Shown here piece by piece: positions 24,875 through 36,468 of a stretch of DNA of 64,000 nucleotides. Made by a program: the position numbers and the translations under genes. This DNA is from Paramecium pentaurelia (Eukaryota; Ciliophora; Oligohymenophorea; Peniculida; Parameciidae), in NCBI GenBank assembly GCA_905183005.1, contig CAJJDO010000063.1, forward strand, positions 80,098-144,097. Reading direction: 5' to 3'. A model generated the notes under the pieces. The model was given only the letters and a program-made list of their open reading frames with translations. It had not been told where the DNA came from and did not search any database. Numbering within the stretch: position 1 is the stretch's first letter; every line of letters begins with the position of its first letter.

Positions 24875-26010
24875 ATGGGCAACTGCACTGGAATTTGTGG
24901 TAAGGAAATGGTAGCATAAACGATTGAGGATAAAAAATAGAAACTGGATCTGGAAGATTAGTAGTAAATAGAATAAGCATTTGTTGCTGGAAATGCACCA
25001 TAAGATGATGCTCAATAATAAGCTTAACCAAAAGAGGAGATTTTAGATGAAAAAAAGTAGGAACAACAGCAAGATGATAAATAGAAAATTGAGTCCTATT
25101 AAGAAAAAGTTAAACTAGTTGAAAGCAACGAAGCTTCAGTTAATCCTCATAAAGATAGTTAAAATAATCAACAGCCAGTTCCTGATGAATAGAAAGAGTA
25201 TGAACCAGTAACTTTGGAGACTGGTATTATCTTTGATTTACATTAAAGGTGCCACATATGCTGGTTAATGGAGAGGAAAAATGAGATGGGGTTGGGGAAA
25301 ATAAGTTTGGCCAGATGGTAAATTAATATTATGACGTATTTAGGTTCTGTATATGAAGGATATTGGTAAAATGATAAAGCCTGTGGTAAAGGTAAATTAA
25401 TCCATGCAGATGGAGATGTATATGAGGGTGAATGGCTTAATGACAAAGCGAATGGAGAAGGCAAATACATACATAACAATGGAGCTTAATATGTAGGATT
25501 TTGGAAGGATGATAAATAACATGGTAATGGTAAGGAGACATGGCCAGATGGAGCACATTATGAAGGTTAGTATGAAGAAGGAAAGAAACATGGTAAAGGG
25601 AAATTAGTATTTGCTGATGGTTCCATGTATGAAGGATAGTTTGATAACAATGACATACATGGATTTGGAGTTTATGTTTGGGCTGATAATAGAAAATATT
25701 AAGGGGAATGGAAAAGAAATAAAATGCATGGTTAAGGAACAACAACTTGGCCAGATGGAAGAAGTTATGAGGGAGAGTAATTAATATTTCACTATTGATA
25801 AGTTATGAGGATGATAAGAAACATGGATAAGGGACATTCGTTTGGAGTGATGGTAGAAAATATATAGGAGAATGGAAAAAAGGAAAATAACATGGCAAAG
25901 GAATCTTTGTTAAACCAGGAGGAGAGTAAAGAGAAGGAGAATGGATTGATGGTAGAAGATAAAGATGGCTGGATGAAGCTGCTGGGGATGGACATAATGC
26001 TAATAATTGA
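24875..26010 (+). CDS. MORN-repeat protein with N-terminal acylation signal
   Basis: About 352 residues. Begins MGNCTGIC, a myristoylation glycine with adjacent cysteines for palmitoylation. About 110 acidic Gln-rich residues are followed by about nine MORN repeats (YEGEWLNDKANGEGKY, YEGQYEEGKKHGKGKL and similar), each about 23 residues, to the C-terminus. MORN repeats bind phospholipid or partner proteins at membranes and cytoskeleton. Introns of 25, 26 and 26 nt, the first at the boundary into the repeats. Inference: a cortical or membrane-anchored scaffold. Confidence 0.9.
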
Positions 26011-26521
26011 TAAAAAAGATATTTTTAATTCCCATTTAACTTTCTTATAAAAACTTAACTCACTTTTTGTCTAAATACAATTTATTCTATATATTATAGA
26101 AATCCCTAAAAATTTTTTTTTGAGATTTTCACCTAAGGTACCAAATTACTAAAATTACTGAAAAATCATAAAAATGATTCATTAGATTATCATAAACATT
26201 CAAGAAAAAGATATTTAATACAGACAAATTTTGTTTTCATTTAAGATTGACATCATTAATACATTATATATAAGATTTATTATTATGAGTTTTGTTTCCA
26301 ATTTAAATCAGATCACAAAAGTATTAAAACAATCAAGAAATTGGAGGCATCTGTTTAATTACATTTACGACAGCTACTTTTATTAGACCTTCAAGATATC
26401 AATTGATTTTTTAGATGGATCTCTTTATTTTTTTAAATTGAACTTAAAAGTAAAAAAATTTGCTTATTACTAAAAAAGCATTGAGGTTTTTGCAATCGAA
26501 TTCTCAATTTGATTTTTACTA
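26011..26521. other. Intergenic region
   Basis: About 510 bp 3' of the MORN gene. A + strand frame from 26286 runs about 75 codons without clear character; not claimed as a gene. Confidence 0.35.
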
Positions 26522-26804
26522 TCATCCTCTTTTCAATAATTATTCTATAAATTATTCAATAAGTTCAGAGAATGTACTACTCTTTTATATTTATTAGGCT
26601 TTATAATAGTAAATACTAGATCCTATTTATACATCTTCTATATTTATTTTAGTTTTCTGTTCAAATTAATTTATCCATATATATCACTAGAAATTATTGT
26701 ATAAAATATGATTACTTTCCTTATGATAGATAATTTATCTTCTACTCAGAGTTTATCTGTGATTATTTACATAACTGTTTGATTGTACCTTTGAATTTTA
26801 TCAT
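26522..26804 (-). CDS. Hypothetical small charged protein
   Basis: 83 residues with one 31-nt intron. Begins MIKFKGTIKQLCKQSQ and continues KTKINIEDVQIGSS, YYYKAQQIQKSS and FSELIEQFIEQLL before TGA. The second exon is markedly charged against an AT-rich background, which supports coding. An upstream exon may exist (MNYSYLICNEFGCELL near 26890), but its frame cannot be joined. Confidence 0.4.
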
Positions 26805-27421
26805 AAAATTAGAGCAGATTTGAATTTTACTTCAAATTGTAATAATTCACAACCAAATTCATTGCATATTAAATAACTGTAATTCATTTTTAATATGTCT
26901 GCAATTCAATCAAATATATGTAACAATGGTTGTTTATTGTAATTAAAAAAATAAGAGAATATATTAAAAAATGAATATAGAATCTCATCTCAGCAATAAA
27001 AATACTTATTATAAATTATAATCATACATACGAACAATAGGAATGAAAATAACTCAAATTGTTAATATTAAATTATAATTACTCTTATTAATATTCATGA
27101 TATAATATATAATAAGATACATAAATCTTAAATACTTTTTCAATGTAAATTATTTATACTAATTAATTTAAAGCTTTTACTTATTGAATTTATGAAGAAG
27201 ATGATAAAATAAGAATATTTAGCATTTAAATTTTATATTGTATTTTAATAAAAATAATTTAGAAGCAAGAATTAACTAGAAGGGGAATTATAAATGATAA
27301 ATACAGTCTAATATAATTTAATATAAATGATGTCATATCTAATACCAAACATATCTTTTCTTTTGCCATAATATATATGATTAAAATTGATGCAAATAAA
27401 TTATTAAATAAATAAAGATAT
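26805..27421. other. Upstream region of the vault protein gene
   Basis: About 615 bp. A 162-codon minus-strand ORF (27022-27507) runs into it but overlaps the 5' coding end of the vault gene and is a shadow. No other gene seen. Confidence 0.45.
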
Positions 27422-30068
27422 ATGTCATAACCCAAAGGATAGGCAAACACATTCAAGATTTTACCATACCAATTTATCCACGTCTTAGATTGTAATACCA
27501 ATGTCACAAGAGTTGAGATCGGTCCACAAACATTTATCCGTCAAGACCATGAATAAGTATGAATGAAATAACAACAAAGGTTACGTCTGGATAGCTCCCT
27601 CAAAAAATGATTGTGCTCCCAAAATAATATTATTGTATAATTGAAAACCCTATTGTGAAGGATAAAGATGGATAACCAACTCAAGATAGATATGGGTAAT
27701 ACTAATCATCATATTTTTAGTTAATTTATTGTTCTACATGGTGAACGAGAGATTCGTTTTTTTGAATAGTATAGTACTCCATTCCCTCTCTATCCTAAAG
27801 AAAACTTACTATAATAGCCAACAAAACTCACTGTAGTAAAAGAAGGAAGTGCTTTGAAAATTGAGGCACAACGTAATTTTAAAAGTGGAGAAAATGAAAT
27901 GTATCTTATTATCATAATAATAACTCAGTTTAGCAGGTGACTAATACTTATTCAAAGGCCCAGCCACTTATTACCCAAGAATTGAAGAAAAAATTCTCGG
28001 ATAAATTGATTCAATTCTAATCAAAGAGAATTAAGCAATTCTTATTAGAGCAAAATAAGAAGAAACTGATTCTAATGGAGTTATTAGAAAATCAGGAGAA
28101 CAATGGTTGATTAGAACTCCTGGATATTATTTACCATAAGTATATGAAGAGTTTGTCAAAATAATTGATGCTGAAATTTTGGATAATAGAAAGGCATTGC
28201 ATTTAAAGGCAATTTAGACTTTTAAAGATGTTTATTGTAATTTATTTGTTTTATTATTTATAGCTATTGAAAGAAAAGCGGGAGAAGAATATTTGATAAC
28301 ATCTGAATAGACATCAGCACATATTGTAGATGTATTTGAAGAATTGGTTACAGTGATAAATTTAACAGTCTTAGATCCAAGACAATATTGTATAATAGAG
28401 AATCCATTTGATTTTGAAACATAAAGAAATAAATTTGGATCTAAAGTACTTGTTGAAGGTCCAAGAAGCTTTTTCCTTAGACCTAATGAATCATTGTAAT
28501 ATGGAATTTAAGATTCATATATCTTATCAGAGGATCAAGCATTGCTTTTAAGAGCTAAGGAGAAATGCAAATTCACTGAAAAGAAAATTGTTAAAAATAA
28601 TCAATTTGAAGAAGTTGAAGTAGAATATGAACCAGGTAATAAATGGATGATTCATGGTCCATGTATCTATACACCACCCATAGTTGTTGAAGTAGTTGAA
28701 AAGAGAGAGAGAATCCCTCTTGATAAAAATGAAGGTGTTTATGTTAGAGACACAAGAACAGGTTAAGTTAGAACTGTCTTTGGAGAATCATATATGTTGA
28801 AATCTCATGAAGAATTATGGTCTATGGAATTGCCTAACAATGTTGAATAATTATTGTCATCTCAATATTTCCATACAGGAGGTAAAAGAGATAAATGGAA
28901 AGTTGTTAGTTACAGAGCTCCATTCAATACATCAGTTTAGGTTTATGATTACAAGACCAAGAAGACAAGGATTGTTTTTGGTCCTGCTTTGGTATCCTTA
29001 GAACCAGATGAAGTCTTTACTTAATTATCCTTATCTGGTAAGACACCAAAGACTCCTGGAATTGTCAACACATTACATGTTATGATGGGTCCAGAATTCT
29101 CTACTGATGAAATCACTGTAGAAACATCTGATCATGCTGTTTTGAAATTATTATTAGCTTATAATTGGAGATTTAAGGTAGATGAAAGTAACATTGAATC
29201 TGCTTCCAAAATCTTTGCTGTCAAAGATTTCATTGGAGATCTCTGTAATCAAATGGCTTCCAAAGTCAGAGCTGCTGTTGCATCTGTTGTTTTTGATAAA
29301 TTCCATAAGACATCAGCCAAACTAATAAGAACAGCCATCTTTGGTGTTGATGAACATGGAAAGATTAGAAAAGAATATCTTATGGCTAAGAATAACCTTG
29401 TTATAACTAATGTTGATATCAAAACAGTTGAACCAGTTGATAATTAAACTAGATAGAGTCTTTAAAGATCTGTTTCATTAGCTATTGAAATATCAACCAA
29501 GAAATAAGAATAAGCTGCTTAACATGTTGCTGAATAATAAGAATAATAAGCTCAAGGTGAATTAGATTAATTGAGAATTGAAGATGATCTTAAAGCAGAA
29601 GCTGCTAAATAAAAATTGCTTGAAATGGAAAATAAATCATAAGAAGTTACTTAATAAGGATCTGCCATTGCAGAGGCTGAAGCAATTGCCAAAGCTGAAC
29701 AAATCAAAGCATAAAAGGAATATGAATTAGCTCAATTAAGAGCCAAAGCCAATAAGATTGAAAAAGAAGCTGCATTGAAACAAAAGCAAAAGGAATAAGA
29801 TTAAAATATTAAATATGAATAAGAGAAGGCTGAACTTGAAATCAGAAGAGCCAAAGAATTAGCCTTAATCGAATCCAATAAGTTTGAGCAAATTATTGAA
29901 GCTTTAGGATAAGATACTCTTATTTCTATGGCCAATGCAGGACCAGAAATGTAAGCTGAGTTGCTTAAGGGATTGGGATTATAAGGTTACATCTTCACCG
30001 ATGGAAATAACCCTATAAATTTATTTAATGGAGCCCAACAATTAATTGGAGGATCATTGTCATAATGA
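27422..30068 (+). CDS. MVP: Major vault protein
   Basis: 847 residues after removing introns of 23, 25, 28 and 27 nt, the normal size of MVP, which self-assembles into the vault ribonucleoprotein shell. The start (MSQPKGQANTFKILPY) leads into vault repeats: TRVEIGPQTFIRQDHE, MIVLPKQYYCIIENP, LHGEREIRF, GDQYLFKGPATYYPRIEE, then GPCIYTPPIVVEVVE. The shoulder follows (VSLEPDEVFTQLSLSG, DHAVLKLLLAYNWRFKV), then a long Ala/Glu/Gln/Lys coiled-coil cap (AEAEAIAKAEQIKAQKEYEL) and a short C-terminal tail. The first exon lies upstream of where an ATG-only search would begin: the intron at 27557-27579 hides it. Confidence 0.95.
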
Positions 30069-30175
30069 TATTATACATAAATCATTAAGTCATCATAATT
30101 AGCTTTGAAATGACACTTCTCGTGCAAACTTTATAAGTGGCTCCTCAAAAGATTAATCTTATTTTTATTAAGGTA

Positions 30176-30220
30176 GTTGTTATTGTTGTTGTTGTTGTTG
30201 TTATTATTATTGTTATTGTT
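30176..30220. repeat. GTT/ATT microsatellite 3' of the vault gene
   Basis: About 45 bp of GTT and ATT triplets in the gap between two convergent genes. The hydrophobic ORFs that cross it on the + strand are products of the repeat, not genes. Confidence 0.7.
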
Positions 30221-30534
30221 TCACATCCTAGGTCTCGGTCAACAACTGCTTTTTCTTATTTATCTATTTCTCTATGTTCTATTAAGCCAAAAATTAATCA
30301 AATGGCTTATCACTATACATTTCTTAAACCATATTAGGAATCACATCTATGTATTTAATCTAATATATAAATATATTATTAAACCTTCTAATCCTGATTG
30401 GTTATCTTATTGTATTGGATGATCTATAGGACTGCTTCATTCTATAAAAATTCAAGAAATAATTCTTTTATTTTTTTCTTCTGTTTCTATTATTCATTGC
30501 TATCATTTTTATCAATCTAAAAACATCTTAAATT

Positions 30535-31118
30535 TCAATAGAATCTTTACTTATGAAAATCCCCTAACTCATATCTTCCCTATTTTGATTTCTTATTGGA
30601 CTTTAGTTGATGTAAAAATGTACTTACATCATCCTCTTTTAAAATTTTTGCCCATTTCTTGAATCTCCCCATAAAAAAATGGGGTATACGTCTTAATTTG
30701 ATTCATACTCTTACCTATAAAAATCCTAAGTTTCCTTAACTTCATTAGGTTATTAAGATTATTGTTCTTGTGGTTATTAAGACATTGGAGCTCCACTTTT
30801 ATCTTCTGAAGCAGATGACGATCCATCCTCTTCTTATTATTCAAATTGGGGATTTGATTCTTGAGCCATACTCTAATTATTGTCAACTTGACCAAGGATA
30901 GTATCATTTAATTCTGCTAAAAATTGTTATGCTTATTATAGTTAATTGACAAAGTTGTCATCCACTTCTAACAGATATTTTCCTTTGCCTTTCGAAATCA
31001 GTTTCATCTTCTTTAACATTGCAGGGGCTGCTGCTTACTTCTTGTTTTAAGCTCTTGTTTATTTACCAACTAAATAAGAATAATTTGTTAAACCTTTTTT
31101 ATTACTAAAGTTGCTCAT
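30535..31118 (-). CDS. Hypothetical protein, basic ends and acidic Gln-rich middle
   Basis: About 186 residues with one 23-nt intron; a further in-frame 27-nt stretch may also be an intron. N-terminus MSNFSNKKGLTNYSYLVG; basic region (LKKMKLISKGKGKYLL), coiled coil (FVNQLQQAQQFLAEL), Gln/Ser/Glu-rich disorder, and a conserved-looking C-terminus (RIPHFFMGRFKKWAKIL, STFLHQLKS, GRYELGDFHKQRF). No family recognised. The C-terminus is best reached through the intron; the unspliced frame ends later and reads as noise. Confidence 0.55.
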
Positions 31119-31969
31119 TATTTAATAATAATTATACTATTATTCCATATAATTTAAGATATGAACTGCAAAAATACAAAATATCATACATCCCTATAAT
31201 ATCTAATTTAAAAATGTTAATACTCTTCTATAAATATATATAAAACTAAATGATAACATTTAAACTTGAGCATTTTATTAATTAAAGATACACTAAAATC
31301 AGAGTAATGTCCATGTCGATTAAAAATCATAAGAATTTTACTTTAGTTGATAATAGGATATTGATCATTCAATAGTAAAGACTAGATTGGGTTAAAATTA
31401 TTATTAAAACTGAAATAATTACTATTTGCCAAAGTACATTTACTACAATAAGATTTTATGTATTAAAGAAATTATAAATAAAGGATTTAAATGTCCATTC
31501 ATTTTGATAAAAATATTATTCAATAATAGTTATTTATTTGTATTAATATTTTAATTACTATTAGAATAGATATAATATTTCTAATTTCTCTTCTTTCTAT
31601 TTTCTTCTTAATCAAATCCTTTATTTTTAATTCAAATTATCTATTGTGTGGCTTATTGATGATGAAAACTATAAAAAGAATGATTGACTCTAGAATTTTA
31701 AATATAAAATATTATAATCATATACTAAGATCTTGAATCTTGAATACTTCCCTTGTTGAGAAACCTTCCCTCAAGCAATTGTTATTTAAGATATTAAGAT
31801 GAATTCTTTTCAATTCTTTCAAGAGGAATGATTTTTATTAATCTTTGGGTTTTTAGTTGTTTATTTGTTTAAAAATAAAATTTTTAGGATAGAAAATATA
31901 TTTAGAAAATGAGGAAACAAGAGAAAAATATATAAAATCTAATTAATTGATTAATTCTTGAATAACTAA
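31119..31969. other. Intergenic region with one doubtful ORF
   Basis: About 850 bp. A minus-strand ORF, 31632-31973, starts on the ATG overlapping the stop of the H1-like gene and reads about 110 codons with a hydrophobic start and a charged middle (LIKIIPLERIEKNSSQ). It is not supported by splice structure or homology and may be chance. Confidence 0.3.
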
Positions 31970-32277
31970 TCATTTCTTAACTTATTTCTTGGTGGCCTTC
32001 TTAGTGTTTTTCTTGGTTGTTGCCTTTTTAGAACCAGCAGCCTTTGGTTTTGCACCTGCTTTCTTGGCTTGCTTTTTTGGTGTAGTGGCAGCAACTGGTG
32101 TTGCGGTGGTTGGGGCAGGTGGAGTAGTTGTCACTGGGGCTGGTGCTGGAGTTGTTTCAGTTGGTTTTTTAGTAACTTTCTTGACATTCTTAGTAGCTTC
32201 TACAATAAATAAAATATTTGACTTGGTGGTGATGTCTTTTTTGCTCCTTTATTTCCTTTTGTTGCTCCTTTTGCCAT
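31970..32277 (-). CDS. Lys/Ala/Pro-rich H1-like chromatin protein
   Basis: 94 residues after a 23-nt intron (GTC...TAG). Composed of Lys, Ala, Thr and Pro in SPKK-like and AAKK-like runs: start MAKGATKGNKGAKKTSPP, middle TPAPAPVTTTPPAPTT, end KKATTKKNTKKATKK. It has the character of a linker-histone tail with no winged-helix globular domain, as in ciliate macronuclear H1. Its GC content is well above its surroundings, in line with Ala/Pro/Lys codons and probably high expression. Role inferred: DNA compaction in the macronucleus. Confidence 0.75.
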
Positions 32278-32733
32278 TTTAATTATGTTTTCTTATTTTT
32301 ATTATTATGTTTTTTTCTTATAAGCTTTAAATTCGAATTATAAAAATTTCGTTAATTTCATTGGTTTATTTGATAACATTTTGGATAATGATATTGCTCT
32401 ACTTTAATTGTCAAATAGGTAATTGTGCACATCCTCTTCCTCACAAGGTATTTTAAACATCAAATAATTTCAAAATTCTGCCTACTAGAGCACTTCAAAA
32501 TATGATTAATTTGGATCAATTTAGCACTTACTGCAGAGAATTCACTTCTAAAAACACTTTTCAATCCTTATTAAATGATAATCTTAAGAAATTATTCAGT
32601 TTCTATCCATAATTCAAATTTGAAGCAGAATTTAAAAAAAAGGAATTTTTACAAAAAAAAAGTAATAATAAATTTTTTTTATTTTTTTTTTTCAATTTTT
32701 AATAATTTAATAATTTTAATAAAATGGTATATA
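32278..32733. other. Upstream region of the H1-like gene
   Basis: About 455 bp between the H1-like start and the stop of the next minus-strand gene. Homopolymer-rich; nothing coding seen. Confidence 0.4.
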
Positions 32734-35058
32734 TCAACCTATTTTGGTACTCCTTCTAGTAATCAAGAATCTCTCTACTTCCTCAGCTAACTGAGGACCA
32801 CCGCATTCCATTACAGCATTGATCACATCTGCCATATTTTATTTTCCTCCAAGGACAGCTTTTTCTAATTACAGAATTTCATGCTCAAGAGATTGTTGGC
32901 GCTATTCACTTAGTACAACAATATTCTGTCAATTATTATATATTATGTGGTTACCTTGGTTATATCAAATTAATTTTGTAAACTCTCAAGTTTAACTTAA
33001 TCTTTTTTATTTTACAAGTCTAATTTTTATTTAAATAATATAATTTACTTAAACTTTAATTCTCTTATTTTAAAACAGATATCTAAGCAATATAATCATT
33101 TAATAGTTTAATTGAATCTGTATTTTAAATATCAGGTGATTATAGAAATACATTATTTTATGTCATTAATCTTTCTATCTCTTGAGTTCTATTTGTAAGA
33201 TTAATATTTACTTCGATTTTAATTCAACATTCTTATCAACTAATTATTATTTTAATTATTCATTTTCTTATTCTAATTAAGAATTTTAATTTTTAATTTG
33301 ATCATATTAATCTTAAGAACGTCTGCCTTTTTCATGTAATTCTTTCTCTAAATATGCTATTTTTATTTTATTTTATTTTATTTCTTCATTCTTACTATCA
33401 ACTTCAATTTATTTTGTTTTAATTAGATTTTTCATTTATTCTAAAATTTCTTAATTGGTACTATGACCAGATAATTAAGAAGAATTTCTAAAACTATCAT
33501 TTTGAATTAATTAAATTGCTTATTAAGCTCTTTATAACTCCTTTTCTAAACTTTCTATATCTTTCTTTTTGTTCTCTATATCTCTCTTATGGCTTTCTAA
33601 ATCATAAGATCTATTTTCAAGTTCTTTTTTATATTATTCTGCTTCTTTTTTAATTTATCCATTTTCTCTTTTAGTTACATCCAAATCTTTTTTCCATAAT
33701 TCAGCCTCTTTTTTATAGAATTCTATTTCTTTAGACTTTTAATCTAATTCTCTTTTTAAATGATCTGTTTCTTTATTTGTTAATAAAGAATGACTTGAAC
33801 TATTATTAAAACTTTTAACTTAGATTCTTTGATATTCATTTCTTAAATTACTATAAGTTTCTGATAATAAATTAAAGGCAGCTTCACTTTTAATTTATTG
33901 ATCTTTTAAAATCTAATTTTCATTATTTAATTTTTAAATTTAATTTTTTAATTAAACATTTTCTTATTATAACTATGACAATTATTATTTCCATTAATTA
34001 GAATCTATTTCTGTATCTAATTATTTGCTTGATATTGTTAAACCACCTTCCAATTAAGTTGGTCTTGTTCCAAAATTCTCTTAGAATTCTCCTTTCTTAG
34101 ATATTGGTTTAGGTTTAGTAGATCCTTTGAGAATTTCACTTTATTCAATAGGTGAAGCAGCAGATAAGACTTCATTTCTTGTTTTTACTCTTGAATCATA
34201 ACGATTGGGACTTTTAGATGGAGCTCTATTATTATTTGAGTTATTCTGTAAGTCCTTGTTAATTTATTTGAAATCTAATTGATTGTTATTTGAAGTTTTT
34301 AGATTTTCAAATCCTCCAGTTGATTTTTAAATTTATTACTTATTTATTGGTTTATAATCTTTTGGAGTTTAAAATCTACGAGGACTCATTATTCGAACTT
34401 CAGGTTTGCGAATTTCTTCAAATTTTTCATCCTCTAATGGTCCTTTTTTGATAGGTTCCTTTAATCTTTTGACATATTATTCCTTAACCATTTCTTAATG
34501 ATCTTTCCATTATGTATATGTTGCATGAACAGTTCTTTTATCAAAATGCAGTTCATCAGCTGGTTTCTTCTATTGACCTATAGGTCTCTAAGAAGGTGGT
34601 TAGTCTCTCAAAGGACTTACTTACCTATTTTATTTAGATTGAATCTAATCTAACTAATTCCATGCCAAACTCATTTAAACTTATGCTTCTGAATCAAATT
34701 TATTTTGTATAGTAATTTTGTCAATGATAAGAGGAAGATTGTTCTCAATATAAAACCCTAAATTAATGGTTGCCTCTCCAAATATGGTTGTACCCTCATA
34801 AAAGAAGAGTTTCAACTATAAATATAATGCTATAATACAATACATTCCCTTTCTCAATATATTACACATTTAATTCAATTTTTTCCCAAATTTCTTGAAT
34901 CTCTTTACATTTGCATCTGACTTTCGATTCCAAGACTGAAGTAGAGGAAGCTGAGATTTAATATTATAAATACAATCGTTTATTTTAATAGAACAGGAAT
35001 CGAGTGAGGATCCAATAAAAAATTGGATTGTCTGTACTTCAATATCAAGATGTAGCAT
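32734..35058 (-). CDS. Coiled-coil protein with N-terminal C2-like region
   Basis: About 740 residues, with introns in the 3' third of 23, 29 and 29 nt. Residues 1-120 (MLHLDIEVQTIQFFIG, LPLLQSWNRKSDANV, FFYEGTTIFGEATINLGF) have the strand pattern of a C2-like beta sandwich. A basic, Pro/Ser-rich linker of about 180 residues follows, then about 350 residues of Lys/Glu/Gln coiled coil, and a short globular end (MADVINAVMECGGPQLAEEV). Layout recalls basal-body or transition-zone scaffold proteins, but no family can be named. Confidence 0.75.
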
Positions 35059-35723
35059 TTTGAAATAAAATATGTTATTTTATTAATTAATAACATGACA
35101 AAAAATATTAATTATACTAATTGATCTATGAATGTAAACAACTACTTAAATAATCTATTAGAATGACATTATTCATATGTCTATATATTAATAAATTAAA
35201 AACAACAATCTTTTCATGTTTACAAAACAAAATATGAATGAAATGCAGTAATTGATTAGATGTAGAAGAATTTAGTGTAGATTCCAAATTTGAGTACTTT
35301 AACAAAATAATAAAGTAGAATTAAAAGTTATATTTTAAAGACTAGCCATTATGGAATAGATAGATGATTTTTAAAATATTTTAACAAAGTAATATATGTG
35401 AATTCTTATACTTTTGGAATTTGACTTAATGTATTCCTAAAGTTTAGGAAGTATATTTTAGTTTGTTAGTTTTTTAGACTATTTATGTTTATGAATATTT
35501 AAATGATTGATTTCAAAATATAAACAATCATGATCATAAGATCAGTAGAAATCCATTGAATTATCTAATATAACTATGAATGATGATTTGAAAATACAAA
35601 GATTTTGATATTTAATACTCGGATAATCCCTATTATTAATGGATGAATTCACAAAAAAACATAGAAGCTATTAAGATAATTCTAAAAATAAAATTAATAA
35701 ATGAATTGTTCTAATTCTTATAA
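35059..35723. other. Intergenic region
   Basis: About 665 bp, AT-rich; no coding frame with protein-like character on either strand. Confidence 0.45.
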
Positions 35724-36431
35724 TCATTTCTAAGCTTGATTATATCTTGTCTCTACATCTTTCCAATTAACGATTTTCCATACATTAGCCAAGAAGTTTG
35801 GTCTCACATTCTTGTAATCCCACCAATATGCGTGTTCCCAAACATCAATTGCTAATCTTTTAAATTTATGAATCCTTACTTAAGATAGGTGTAAGACCAT
35901 AATTTTATGGAATTTCTTAGTTGGGTAGTTCCAAATATCTTAATTTCTTTGATTATTAATCAACTCCCAAGAATCCCCATCCACTACCTTAAATAGCAGC
36001 AGTTCTAGTATTGAAGAAAGTCTTGAAGTTGTCAACACTTCCCCAATTTTTATTAATTTCCTATACTAGAGCACTGTTTGCATCAGGTAATTGTCCTCCT
36101 CCATTCTTAATTGGGGTCCTGCATTATTAGTTAAATATTTATACAAGTTCTCCCAAAATAAACTATGATTTAAATGGCCACCCAAATTGAATTTGATGGT
36201 ACCTTAAAGACTTGAAATCTTTTAGACATCATTCTTTGCTAAGGCATCTTCCAATTATTCTTATGCAGCATTAAGATTATTGATATAAGCTTAATGATGT
36301 TTTGAATGATGAAATTCTAGAAGTGTTGCGCTCAATACTGGTTCTAGATCACCATATCCATACTTAAGAGTTGGTAAAGTATGAGCTTTAAGTGTGCCAA
36401 AGAAAAATTTAGAATTCTTAAAAATTTACAT
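35724..36431 (-). CDS. Manganese superoxide dismutase, mitochondrial
   Basis: 217 residues after introns of 26 and 28 nt. Converts superoxide to peroxide and oxygen. A basic leader (MQIFKNSKFFFGTLKAH) precedes the mature start (TLPTLKYGYGDLEP). Metal ligands are visible: His in LEFHHSKHHQAY, His in GGHLNHSLFW, and Asp and His in DVWEHAYWWDYKN. The glycine pair of GGHLNHS and the glutamine of IQGSGWGFL favour manganese over iron. Unspliced, the gene appears frameshifted twice; both shifts disappear with the introns. Only 37 bp lie between its start and the stop of the gene upstream. Confidence 0.93.
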
Positions 36432-36468
36432 AAAATTTATTAATAGATATGATTTTTGTGTTTATAAT

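Noticed and set aside
25243..25995. Several minus-strand ORFs
   Set aside because: Antisense of the MORN repeats; the repeated ORFs mirror the repeat unit.
27022..27507. Minus-strand membrane-like ORF of 162 codons
   Set aside because: Overlaps the first exon of the vault protein, which is certain by homology.
35724..36431. Apparent frameshifts in the superoxide dismutase
   Set aside because: Both vanish when introns of 26 and 28 nt are removed, giving an exact 217-residue protein.
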